From: Methylocystaceae bacterium
GTDB lineage: Bacteria > Pseudomonadota > Alphaproteobacteria > Rhizobiales > Beijerinckiaceae
DNA length: 35,285 nucleotides
Reading direction: 5' to 3'
Assembly: GCA_900299115.1 (NCBI GenBank)
Contig: OMIO01000070.1
Span: 1-35,285, forward strand
Notes under the pieces: model-generated
The model's database searches: none
What the model saw: only the letters and a program-made list of their open reading frames with translations
Told to the model about the DNA's origin: nothing
Shown: one piece after another, positions 1 to 9,713 of the stretch
How positions within the stretch are numbered: the stretch's first letter is position 1
How the letters are laid out: the number at the start of each line of letters is the position of its first letter
Program-made: the position numbers and the translations under genes

Positions 1-329
1 ATGTAGGGGAGCTTCGTGAAGACGATGAGAATATAGATGTTGATATCTATGTATTTCTAAAATAAATCTAATCAAAGTTTTGTTATTTATGTTTTCTTTC
101 ACCAGACGACTTTCTTCTTCTTGTAATAAGTCATTATGGTCACTCATTTATTGGAGCTTGTAGTTCAGGATCATATCAAAATTCTTATTTAATAAAATTT
201 ATTTTGAATAGATGTCAAAAAACAAGGTTAATTAGATTGTGAAATAGGTGCAAGGGGCTCGAAAGAGACATAAAGTGCAAATGAGAGTTTTTATTCAATC
301 TCAAAACTGTGAACTAGTTGATTTTTTTG

Positions 330-1520
330 TTAAGCAGCCTTGGATTTTTGCATCAGATCTATGAAGCGTGCAAAAAGATAATGGCTGTCCTGAGGGCCTG
401 GCGAGGCTTCAGGATGATGTTGTACTGAGAATGCTGGGCGGTCAGTTAGGGCTATGCCACAATTAGAGCCGTCAAAAAGCGAGCGATGGGTCTCAACGGC
501 ATTTTCAGGCAAGCTATCACGTTCAACCGAAAAGCCATGGTTCATAGAGACAATTTCTACTTTGCCCGTGATAAAATCCTTAACCGGGTGATTTGCCCCA
601 TGATGGCCTTGTGGCATTTTCTTGGTTTTTGCTCCTACAGCAAGCGCCATTATCTGATGGCCTAAACAAATACCAAATGTCGGGATTTTTGCCGCCAGTA
701 AATCCCGTATGACTGGTGCTGCATATTTTCCAGTTTCAGCGGGATCCCCAGGGCCATTGGACAGGAAGACGCCGTCCGGAGCTAATGCAAGGATTTCAGA
801 GCTAACCGTGGTTGCTGGAACGACAATTACCTCACAGCCGTGTTCTGCGAGCAACCGAAGAATATTACGCTTAATACCGTAATCGATAGCGACAACACGA
901 TATTTTGCCTTTTCTTGCTGGGAACCATACCCTTTGCCAAGTCGCCAAAGCGTTTCATTCCAATGGTAATTTTTCTTTGTTCCCACGGTTGGAACGAGAT
1001 CCGCTCCATCAATGCCTGACCAATTTTTTGCCTTATCGCGTAACGCCGTGAAGTCAAATTTTCCTTGAGGCGAGTGAGCAATAACAGCGTTTTGCATTCC
1101 TTTCTCACGAATGAGCGTTGTTAACGCGCGCGTATCAATGCCGCTGAGCGCAATAATGCCATGTTTAACCAGCCACTCGGTAAATTTAATTTGTGACCTA
1201 AAATTAGAGGGTTCCGTAACAGGCGCGCCAAAGATTGCCCCAACGGCTCCGGCGCTTTGCTCTAGGTCAACTGTTTCAATATCTTCATTATTTGTGCCCA
1301 CATTTCCGATGTGAGGAAAGGTGAAGGTAACTATCTGGCCCGCATAAGAAGGATCGGTTAGTATTTCTTGGTAGCCAGTCATCGCTGTATTAAAACAGAC
1401 TTCGCCGACCGACTCGCCAACAGCGCCTAGCCCGTAACCTTGGATAATTTCACCGCTACCTAATACTAATACTCCAGTATAGGAAGGGGTGCGCCAGCCT
1501 CTGGCTTGATCGATGGTCAT
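330..1520 (-). CDS. carA: carbamoyl-phosphate synthase small subunit (glutamine amidotransferase chain)
   Basis: 396 aa ORF; N-terminal LVLGSGEIIQGYGLGAVGESVGEVCFNTAMTGYQEILTDPSY and class I amidotransferase motif FGICLGHQIMALAVG with HHPEASPGP. Confidence 0.96.
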   Translation of the reverse strand: MTIDQARGWRTPSYTGVLVLGSGEIIQGYGLGAVGESVGEVCFNTAMTGYQEILTDPSYAGQIVTFTFPHIGNVGTNNEDIETVDLEQSAGAVGAIFGAPVTEPSNFRSQIKFTEWLVKHGIIALSGIDTRALTTLIREKGMQNAVIAHSPQGKFDFTALRDKAKNWSGIDGADLVPTVGTKKNYHWNETLWRLGKGYGSQQEKAKYRVVAIDYGIKRNILRLLAEHGCEVIVVPATTVSSEILALAPDGVFLSNGPGDPAETGKYAAPVIRDLLAAKIPTFGICLGHQIMALAVGAKTKKMPQGHHGANHPVKDFITGKVEIVSMNHGFSVERDSLPENAVETHRSLFDGSNCGIALTDRPAFSVQHHPEASPGPQDSHYLFARFIDLMQKSKAA

Positions 1521-1581
1521 ATTCCGCTCTATTTCCTTGGTAACATCGATTTAGTCTATCAGAACCAGAAATGGAAATACT

Positions 1582-2031
1582 ATGCGAGATAAAATTACAC
1601 AGGATTTAAAAGTAGCCATGAAAGCGGGCGAACGGGCAAAGGTTGACGCGTTAAGGCTCATCAACGCGGCCCTTAAAGATAAGGATATTGAGGCGCGCGG
1701 CGCGGGTAAAACCTTGTCTGAAGAGGACATTTTAGCTCTTTTGCAAAAAATGATTAAAAGTAGACAGGAGTCTGTGGACATATATGAGAAGGCGCAGCGC
1801 CAAGAACTTGCCGATAAGGAGAAAGGCGAGATCGCCGTGATATCGGCTTATTTGCCCAGGCAATTATCGGAGGATGAGATCGCAGAGGCTGTAAAAAAGG
1901 CAATTTCAGATGTTGGGGCAGTAGCGATTAGAGATATGGGTAAAGTCATCGCTGTCTTGAAGAGCAAATACACTGGACAAATGGATTTTGCCAAGGCCAG
2001 TTCAGCAGTCAAGTCGGCGTTGGGTGGCTGA
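1582..2031 (+). CDS. GatB/YqeY domain-containing protein
   Basis: 149 aa; MRDKITQDLKVAMKAGERAKVDALRLINAALKDKDIEARG, ISAYLPRQLSEDEI typical of YqeY; divergent from carA. Confidence 0.92.
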   Translation: MRDKITQDLKVAMKAGERAKVDALRLINAALKDKDIEARGAGKTLSEEDILALLQKMIKSRQESVDIYEKAQRQELADKEKGEIAVISAYLPRQLSEDEIAEAVKKAISDVGAVAIRDMGKVIAVLKSKYTGQMDFAKASSAVKSALGG

Positions 2032-2319
2032 TCCCTATGGTTATAACTTCAGCGTGACTGGGAGCGTTAGCATGCAGCCTTTGGCGCTGTTTAAATTCAT
2101 ATTTGCTTACTATTTTAGGCATAGCTCTAAACAAAGCCTGTAGTATATATAATGGTGGTTTGCTGTAGTGAGGCGCATTGGCAACTGAGTTCTCGGTAAT
2201 GCATTAATGACGTTCAATAAAGATTCGCGACTAGCCTCAACAACATATTGAGATGTAATGGACCTTAAATTTTTTTAAATATTAATGCCTTTGAATGACC
2301 TAACTTATTATTTTAAAGA

Positions 2320-3126
2320 CTAATTCCAAAATTCAAAAAAATGATTAGGTGGTCCGCGACCCTGGGTAAGTTTGAGACCGTCGGCGGCGCAGAGCGCAGA
2401 GCTGAGCCAATGCTTTGCTAAATTAATTGCATCCGCTAATTCCGCGCCTTTTGCTAAGTGGCATGCGATAGCTGACGATAAGGCGCAACCTGTGCCATGT
2501 GTATGTCGCGTATTGACTCTTTCTCCGATAAAATTTTGTGTTTTACCCTTTTCGATCAACACATCAACCGGGGGGCCAGAGAGATCTCCGCCAGTAACCA
2601 ATACAGCCTTTGCTCCATAGTTAAGTAATATCTTGCCTTGTACAACCATTTCTTCAGTTGTTTTAGCAAGCGGTGTTTTAGTAAGGACGCTAGCCTCATA
2701 AATATTTGGCGTCACGATACGGGATAGAGGAATAAGGGAGTCTATCAATGCATTTTCTAATCCTGTACTTGACAGGCTGATGCCTTGAGTTGGAGTTAAG
2801 ACTGGATCGAGTACTAAATCGTAAGGATAATTTTTTAGTGATTGTTTTATAGCGAGTGCATTGTCGATAGTGCCGATCATTCCAATTTTTATACAATTTG
2901 GGACGAGATCATTCAGAAGAGCGGAAATTTGTGCGGCGACTAAGTTTGCCTCTAGTGGCGTATACTTTAATACGCCAGTAGTATTTTGAACCGTGATAGC
3001 CGTAACCACAGCCATACCATAGCATTCATGAGCTGAAAATGTTTTGAGATCTCCTTGTAATCCTGCTCCTCCGGATGGATCAGATCCAGCGATCGATAGG
3101 AGAATTGGTATTTGATTGTATGTCAT
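2320..3126 (-). CDS. thiD: hydroxymethylpyrimidine/phosphomethylpyrimidine kinase
   Basis: 268 aa; LSIAGSDPSGGAGLQGDLKTFSAHECYGMAVVTAITVQNT and VNTRHTHGTGCALSSAIACHLAKG motifs. Confidence 0.94.
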   Translation of the reverse strand: MTYNQIPILLSIAGSDPSGGAGLQGDLKTFSAHECYGMAVVTAITVQNTTGVLKYTPLEANLVAAQISALLNDLVPNCIKIGMIGTIDNALAIKQSLKNYPYDLVLDPVLTPTQGISLSSTGLENALIDSLIPLSRIVTPNIYEASVLTKTPLAKTTEEMVVQGKILLNYGAKAVLVTGGDLSGPPVDVLIEKGKTQNFIGERVNTRHTHGTGCALSSAIACHLAKGAELADAINLAKHWLSSALCAADGLKLTQGRGPPNHFFEFWN

Positions 3127-3129
3127 TTA

Positions 3130-4134
3130 TCAGGCGCTCGGTAAGGTTAGTGTGCCGCCTTCGCCATTCTCTGCCCCAAAACAAAGACGAGAACCTTGTT
3201 TGTTCCAATTAATTGCATTGATGCGACTAGCTTTTGTTCTTTCTGATGGATGACGGACTAATATTTCGGAAGCATCTGACAAGCGAGTGAGAATTATCAT
3301 ACCATCTTCATATCCGATGGCGACAACCGGCGCATTGGGGTGAAAGGCTACGCAAGTGACCGGAATTTCAGGCCGGAGACCGCACTCGCGTGGCGTTTGC
3401 CCCATAGGGCCATCTTTGGCGATAAATGGCCATACGATGCAAGCGTCTGCACCTGAGGTTGCTAACCATTTACCATCATGCGACCAGGAAAAGCTGCGTG
3501 TTTTACCTGGATAGCCTGCCATCCTCATATTTTTATTGTCAATCAATCGCCAGCCGTGAAGCGTATTTTCCTGCATGGAAGTTATAACAAACCGTGCATC
3601 TGGTGATATTGTTATATCTAGGTGTGAGCCGTTCCATCGTAACAGCTCAGGTTTGCTGGCATTGGGGAACCAAAGCGTAGCGCCGTTGTAATGGGCAATA
3701 GCTAGCCGGTAGCCTTTAGGAAAGAATTTAAGGCCGCGTGAGCTTGAATTTAAACTAAGCGATTTTGTCTCACCTTTCATAGAAAGTGCGTATATGCTCT
3801 GTCCAGCTGACCAAGCAATCGCTCCTTCCTGAATTGCTACTGCATCTATCCATTTAGATGTTTCACGTGCAACGATTTCACAAGCTCCATTGGTATGAGT
3901 TACGACTACGCAGCCATCATCTCCGCCGGTCACGAGGCGATTTTCATCAAAGGCAGCGCATAGTATGATCCCATCTTCATGGGCTTTTACAATTTGACTA
4001 TTTTCGGCTCGACTAAAAAAAATATAACCATTAGCCATTACAAAAATTGAGATATCAGCCAGAAAGCCTGTTGAGACAATTGAATCCTCTAGAGAGATTG
4101 GCTGAACCGAGGCTATTAATGAATTGTTAGTCAC
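3130..4134 (-). CDS. WD40 repeat beta-propeller protein
   Basis: 334 aa with several degenerate WD40-like blades (e.g. SFSWSHDGKWLATSGADACIVW, CVAFHPNAPVVAIGYEDGMIIL); overlaps the queG stop. Confidence 0.75.
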   Translation of the reverse strand: MTNNSLIASVQPISLEDSIVSTGFLADISIFVMANGYIFFSRAENSQIVKAHEDGIILCAAFDENRLVTGGDDGCVVVTHTNGACEIVARETSKWIDAVAIQEGAIAWSAGQSIYALSMKGETKSLSLNSSSRGLKFFPKGYRLAIAHYNGATLWFPNASKPELLRWNGSHLDITISPDARFVITSMQENTLHGWRLIDNKNMRMAGYPGKTRSFSWSHDGKWLATSGADACIVWPFIAKDGPMGQTPRECGLRPEIPVTCVAFHPNAPVVAIGYEDGMIILTRLSDASEILVRHPSERTKASRINAINWNKQGSRLCFGAENGEGGTLTLPSA

Positions 4135-5414
4135 GCATTATCTTTCATATTGGATGGGAAAAATTCGTCTAAGCAGCCCAGTGCTTGTGCCCATTCTAAT
4201 CTGACGTTAGCGTCGTATTCATTTTGGATGAGAGGGGCGCTTAGAGTGACGAGGCGCTCTAGATTAACTTGTCCCATTGCCCAAATCGCAGCTCCGCGTA
4301 TTAGTGGGTTTGTGTCTGTAAGTCGTCGCTCGATTAAAGAAGAAAATTCAGTCTTCTCCGAGTTCCCTATGGCTATTAAGACATTGCGAAGAAATCTTGT
4401 ATGTCCAATTCGTTTAATCGGAGATCCGGAGAAAAAGCTTCTAAACGCAGTTTCGTCTAATTTTACAAGCTCGTCTAGAGGCGGCGCTGTGAGGTCAGGA
4501 CGCGCTTTGAGTTTTAGTTCGCTTGTAGTCTGGGCAAATTTATTCCAGGGACAGACTGCAAGGCAGTCATCACATCCATAAATGCGATTTCCAATTGCAT
4601 TTCGTAATTCAAAAGGGATAGAGCCTTTTAGCTCTATTGTTAGGTAAGAGATGCATCTACGCGCATCGAGCCAATATGGCTTTATAAAAGCCTGCGTTGG
4701 ACAAGCATCTAGACACTGGGTACATTGACCGCAATGATCTATCTCTGGATCATCGATAATAAGTTCTAGGTCGGTTAGAATTGCACCAAGAAACAGCCAG
4801 GAACCGAAGTCGCGCGAAACCAGATTGGTATGTTTTCCTTGCCATCCAATCCCAGCCGCCTGCGCTAAGGGCTTCTCCATCAAAGGCGCGGTATCAACAA
4901 ATACTTTAATATGATTGGGGCCTACATTCTTAGTTAAGAAACTTGCAAGTTCTTTGAGTCGTCCTTTAAGGACATTGTGGTAGTCTCGGTGTCTGGCGTA
5001 GACGGAGATCGTTCCAATTTCTTTTTTTGCTATTGTTACGAGTGGATCCGTCTCAGGCCCATAATTCATACCAAGCATGACAATTGTTTTTGCATCAGGC
5101 CACAAGTGGCGTGGGTCGGCCCGTCGCTCGGCGCTATCCGCTAGCCAAGTCATCTCTCCATGTGCGCCAGACGCAATCCAAGCATCTAGTTTCTTTTCAA
5201 TTCCTACTGGCGGCTCTGCTGAGGTGACACGGCAGAGATTAAATCCTAGCTTTTGCGCTTTTGAATGAAGCTGCTGTGTGAGTTTTAGAAGTCTATTTCG
5301 GTGTAGATTGGCGCTGGGCTCATTCCTGTGGCTCGATCGGTTAGAAGGGAGCGAAACGCCGGTCGTGACTTGATCCTTTGATACCAGATTTTCGTGGCTT
5401 CGTTTTCGTCCCAT
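4131..5414 (-). CDS. queG: epoxyqueuosine reductase (iron-sulfur); start codon uncertain
   Basis: Two 4Fe-4S motifs CGQCTQCLDACPTQAF and CDDCLAVCPWNKFA, plus MLGMNYGPETDPL; C-terminal HEAT-like region. N-terminal ~45 aa overlap the upstream GST gene. Confidence 0.93.
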   Translation of the reverse strand: MGRKRSHENLVSKDQVTTGVSLPSNRSSHRNEPSANLHRNRLLKLTQQLHSKAQKLGFNLCRVTSAEPPVGIEKKLDAWIASGAHGEMTWLADSAERRADPRHLWPDAKTIVMLGMNYGPETDPLVTIAKKEIGTISVYARHRDYHNVLKGRLKELASFLTKNVGPNHIKVFVDTAPLMEKPLAQAAGIGWQGKHTNLVSRDFGSWLFLGAILTDLELIIDDPEIDHCGQCTQCLDACPTQAFIKPYWLDARRCISYLTIELKGSIPFELRNAIGNRIYGCDDCLAVCPWNKFAQTTSELKLKARPDLTAPPLDELVKLDETAFRSFFSGSPIKRIGHTRFLRNVLIAIGNSEKTEFSSLIERRLTDTNPLIRGAAIWAMGQVNLERLVTLSAPLIQNEYDANVRLEWAQALGCLDEFFPSNMKDNA

Positions 5415-5968
5415 GGCGCGTCGCCCATATAGTCAGCGCAGGATAGCTGCGCTGCTGCAGCAAAATCTGCATAAGTTAAGCGATCCCCAGCCAGCCAGCT
5501 TCGCATACTTGTTAAGTAGCCGATATACTGCATGTGGGGGCGAATATTGGCGCGGGCAATACGCACTAAATCCATATCTGGAGGACCGCTTTGAGTGCTA
5601 TAGCGCTTGTATATTTTTTCTTTAACGAGCCATCCGGTAACTTCGTCAAAGAATTTAATATTAAACCAGTCAATGAGTCGACGTGTTTCGATCCGCATCA
5701 GTTTTTCTTGGGGCAGAAGTCGACGGCTAGGGTATGAGGATCCATAATTTTCGTCGATGTATTCTGCAATTGTTGCGGCTCCGGGGACAACGCTGCCGTC
5801 ATCATCAACAAAGACGGGCGTCCGACCTCCAGGATCTAATGCTAAAAATGCGCTACGGCGATCGTTAACACGCTCCTCGATTAGTTCGACCGTTATGTTA
5901 TATTCGTTGAGTATAAGTCGAATAAAGCGTGAATGAGGACAAAGAGGAAAGTGATATAGCGTTGGCAT
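5285..5968 (-). CDS. glutathione S-transferase family protein
   Basis: 227 aa; thioredoxin-fold N-terminus MPTLYHFPLCPHSRFIRLILNEY and GST C-terminal domain with LAGDRLTYADFAAAAQLSC. Confidence 0.9.
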   Translation of the reverse strand: MPTLYHFPLCPHSRFIRLILNEYNITVELIEERVNDRRSAFLALDPGGRTPVFVDDDGSVVPGAATIAEYIDENYGSSYPSRRLLPQEKLMRIETRRLIDWFNIKFFDEVTGWLVKEKIYKRYSTQSGPPDMDLVRIARANIRPHMQYIGYLTSMRSWLAGDRLTYADFAAAAQLSCADYMGDAPWDENEATKIWYQRIKSRPAFRSLLTDRATGMSPAPIYTEIDF

Positions 5969-6059
5969 GTGTAATGGTCGTTATCTAAGCGGTAAGAGGA
6001 TTGGGCGTGGCAGCAATAAAACAGATTGATGTCAGCCTGAATAGCCGCGCCAAGCATAG

Positions 6060-6794
6060 TTGAGAAGATATGACATGATTCGATTATTCCTCGTACTTCC
6101 TTTCCTATTTATTTGGTGCGACGGGTGTCATGCAGAACCGCTCCGCGATAGTGCCCCGAGCCTAACCATTATGGGCGAAGCAGTTGAAGAGCTCGCTCCT
6201 GACATGGCGATACTTCGCTTCGGCGTAGTGAGCGAGGGATCAACAGCCGAAGGGGCCGCCTTGGACAGCGCTCGGATCGGCGAGGGGGTGATCCGGGAGC
6301 TTGAGGTGATCGGTGTCAATAAGGCCGATATTCAAACGGAAGGCTTCAAACTTACGCCTATCTCAATTCAGGATCATGACCCCAAGAGCAAAGGGGGGAT
6401 TGATAGGAAAATTTACAGGCTGACGAATGAGTTATCTGTTCGGTTGCGGAGCGTGCAACAAGCAGGGGAAATAGTTCGAAAACTAGTTGATAGAGGCGTC
6501 AATAGTTTTCAAGGCGTATTTTATGAATATTCGAATTCAGCTGAAAAACTTGATACTTTACGCGCTGCAGCGGTAAGAGACGCGTATCGCCAAGCAGAGG
6601 TTTACGCCTCGGCGGCGGGGCTTAGGCTTGGAAGAATATTGGAAATGAAGCCGGTTCAGAATAATCTCATGCAATCGAGCTTCATGGACGCAAAGGCAGC
6701 TTCCCCCTTTCCTGATAGCAACTCTATCCCTCTTTCAGCTGGGCGGCAGCGTATTCGCATTCAAATTTTGATTGTTTGGGCTTTGGCCCATTAA
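6060..6794 (+). CDS. SIMPL (DUF541) domain secreted/periplasmic protein
   Basis: 244 aa; signal peptide LFLVLPFLFIWCDGCHA, then LTIMGEAVEELAPDMAILRFGVVSEGSTAEGA. Confidence 0.85.
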   Translation: MRRYDMIRLFLVLPFLFIWCDGCHAEPLRDSAPSLTIMGEAVEELAPDMAILRFGVVSEGSTAEGAALDSARIGEGVIRELEVIGVNKADIQTEGFKLTPISIQDHDPKSKGGIDRKIYRLTNELSVRLRSVQQAGEIVRKLVDRGVNSFQGVFYEYSNSAEKLDTLRAAAVRDAYRQAEVYASAAGLRLGRILEMKPVQNNLMQSSFMDAKAASPFPDSNSIPLSAGRQRIRIQILIVWALAH

Positions 6795-6827
6795 CAGCTT
6801 TAAGCGCGCTTGAAAGGGCTGGGAATT

Positions 6828-7289
6828 CTATCCTCGTCCTCTATAAGCTGGCACCCCTTGATCTGGAAGCCACAGCCCCTGTGGCGGAGTTGCGGTCTGC
6901 CAAAACACGTCGATTGGCATGCCGCCGCGCGGATACCAATAGCCCCCGATACGCAGCCACCTTGGTTTCATTGCTGCGATAAGCTCATGGGCGATGCGCA
7001 GTGTGCAGTCCTCATGAAATGCGCCATGATTCCGATAGCTGCCTAGATACAGTTTTAAGGATTTGGATTCAATAATGCAGTCTGCGGGACAATAATCGAT
7101 TACTAGATGCGCAAAGTCCGGCTGCCCGGTAACGGGACAAAGGGACGTGAATTCAGGCGCAGTAAAGCGCACAAGATAAATTGTATCCTTGTAGGGATTT
7201 GTTACAAGATCAAGCTCCGCCTCGTCTGGCGAGTTCGGCAGAGCCACAATACGTCCTAGGAGTTCTGGTCCGTCATGTTTTTTTGTCAT
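6828..7289 (-). CDS. queF: NADPH-dependent 7-cyano-7-deazaguanine reductase
   Basis: 153 aa; [51 protein letters not shown]. Confidence 0.96.
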   Translation of the reverse strand: MTKKHDGPELLGRIVALPNSPDEAELDLVTNPYKDTIYLVRFTAPEFTSLCPVTGQPDFAHLVIDYCPADCIIESKSLKLYLGSYRNHGAFHEDCTLRIAHELIAAMKPRWLRIGGYWYPRGGMPIDVFWQTATPPQGLWLPDQGVPAYRGRG

Positions 7290-7340
7290 AATCTTAAAAG
7301 AAGCTTTCCTTTCGCTACGTCAAGACAGAAAAGAGATATG

Positions 7341-8123
7341 TTAGGGGTCTCGATCATCTGGGCATTCGCCAGCGCGTAGCATAATGGGATGAGCGTTGAT
7401 CCATCCAGACAAAAATCTATTCTCAGCTTTGCCTAGAGCGGCAAGCATTTCTAAGCGTATAATTTCTAGCCATTTCTGACGTCGATCAAGAGTGTTCAAT
7501 TCTGCTGGAACGCCTAGATCTATTGCTTTGACGGCGAATTGGTAAGGTAGTGTATGCCAGAAAGCGACACCGCCGCCACCAAGCATAGCGGTGGTGTCTG
7601 CTTCAGGAATTTTTGCCAATTTTTCTTGATCCTCTAGCGTCACAGGCTCCGATTTGCCGTTTGGCGTAACATTAATTTCTACGCCATTACGGATAAAACT
7701 ATTTAGCATTGCCCCGTTCTTTTCTGTGATTACGTTGCCCCCCACCACAAAAACGTTTCCCGATTTCACCGCGCCGCACCGCAGGACACGATCAAAGCAA
7801 GCAGCCACGCCCGCCATCTGTGCGGCGCAGCTAGTTTCAATCCATTTCGCCATTGTTTCTGCTTTTACTTCGAGAACATAAGCAAGCCCAGTCGCATTTC
7901 CGTGTTGATACTCACATCTTTGGATCGTGTTCGCGGACCAGCCTAGAAAAGTCTCAGCAACGGGGGTGCACGCACCTTGACGGATTGATGATTGTTCAAG
8001 ATTGAGCCGCACCGCCTCAGTGTGCTCTGGTGTTTGTGCGTATGCACAGTCGATTGCCCCAAGCAGGATGAGGCACAAAAGTCGCCTTGCGACAGAGCGG
8101 AATGCCTCCTCACCATACGTCAT
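7341..8123 (-). CDS. hypothetical secreted protein, cysteine-containing
   Basis: 260 aa; hydrophobic signal-like N-terminus RRLLCLILLGAIDCAYAQ; no family recognised. Confidence 0.6.
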   Translation of the reverse strand: MTYGEEAFRSVARRLLCLILLGAIDCAYAQTPEHTEAVRLNLEQSSIRQGACTPVAETFLGWSANTIQRCEYQHGNATGLAYVLEVKAETMAKWIETSCAAQMAGVAACFDRVLRCGAVKSGNVFVVGGNVITEKNGAMLNSFIRNGVEINVTPNGKSEPVTLEDQEKLAKIPEADTTAMLGGGGVAFWHTLPYQFAVKAIDLGVPAELNTLDRRQKWLEIIRLEMLAALGKAENRFLSGWINAHPIMLRAGECPDDRDP

Positions 8124-8262
8124 TTCCGCCTCCTCTGCTCGGCATTCTAAACTCTCTGCACAGCTAATGGACTTGAGCGCGACGTCAACAGCGTCTGAAG
8201 GAGCGCCTGAACTCCTGGTCGGCGGGTCATTTTGAGAGATTAGTTACGAAAACATCTATTGA

Positions 8263-9627
<1,365 letters not shown>

Positions 9628-9666
9628 GGTCATCGCCGCTCTTTCGACGGTCGGCGTATCGGCGGT

Positions 9667-9692
9667 CGGCAGTCGAGTAGCGCTCGCTGCCG
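9667..9692. other. strong hairpin in the eno-valS intergenic region
   Basis: CGGCAG-T-CGAG / TAGCG loop / CTCG-CTGCCG: 10 paired bases with one bulged T; not followed by a clear T-tract. Confidence 0.6.
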
Positions 9693-9713
9693 AAAGTTTG
9701 ATAATGCTATCTA

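Noticed and set aside
1-329. Possible gene or RNA in the first 329 bp
   Set aside because: AT-rich, no ORF and no tRNA or recognisable RNA structure.
2032-2319. Intergenic region between GatB/YqeY and thiD as possible degraded gene
   Set aside because: No recognisable residual coding similarity by eye; ordinary convergent intergenic sequence cannot be excluded.
6795-6827. AAGCGCGCTT palindrome (6802-6811) as terminator
   Set aside because: Short palindrome without hairpin loop of normal size or T-tract; too weak to call a terminator.
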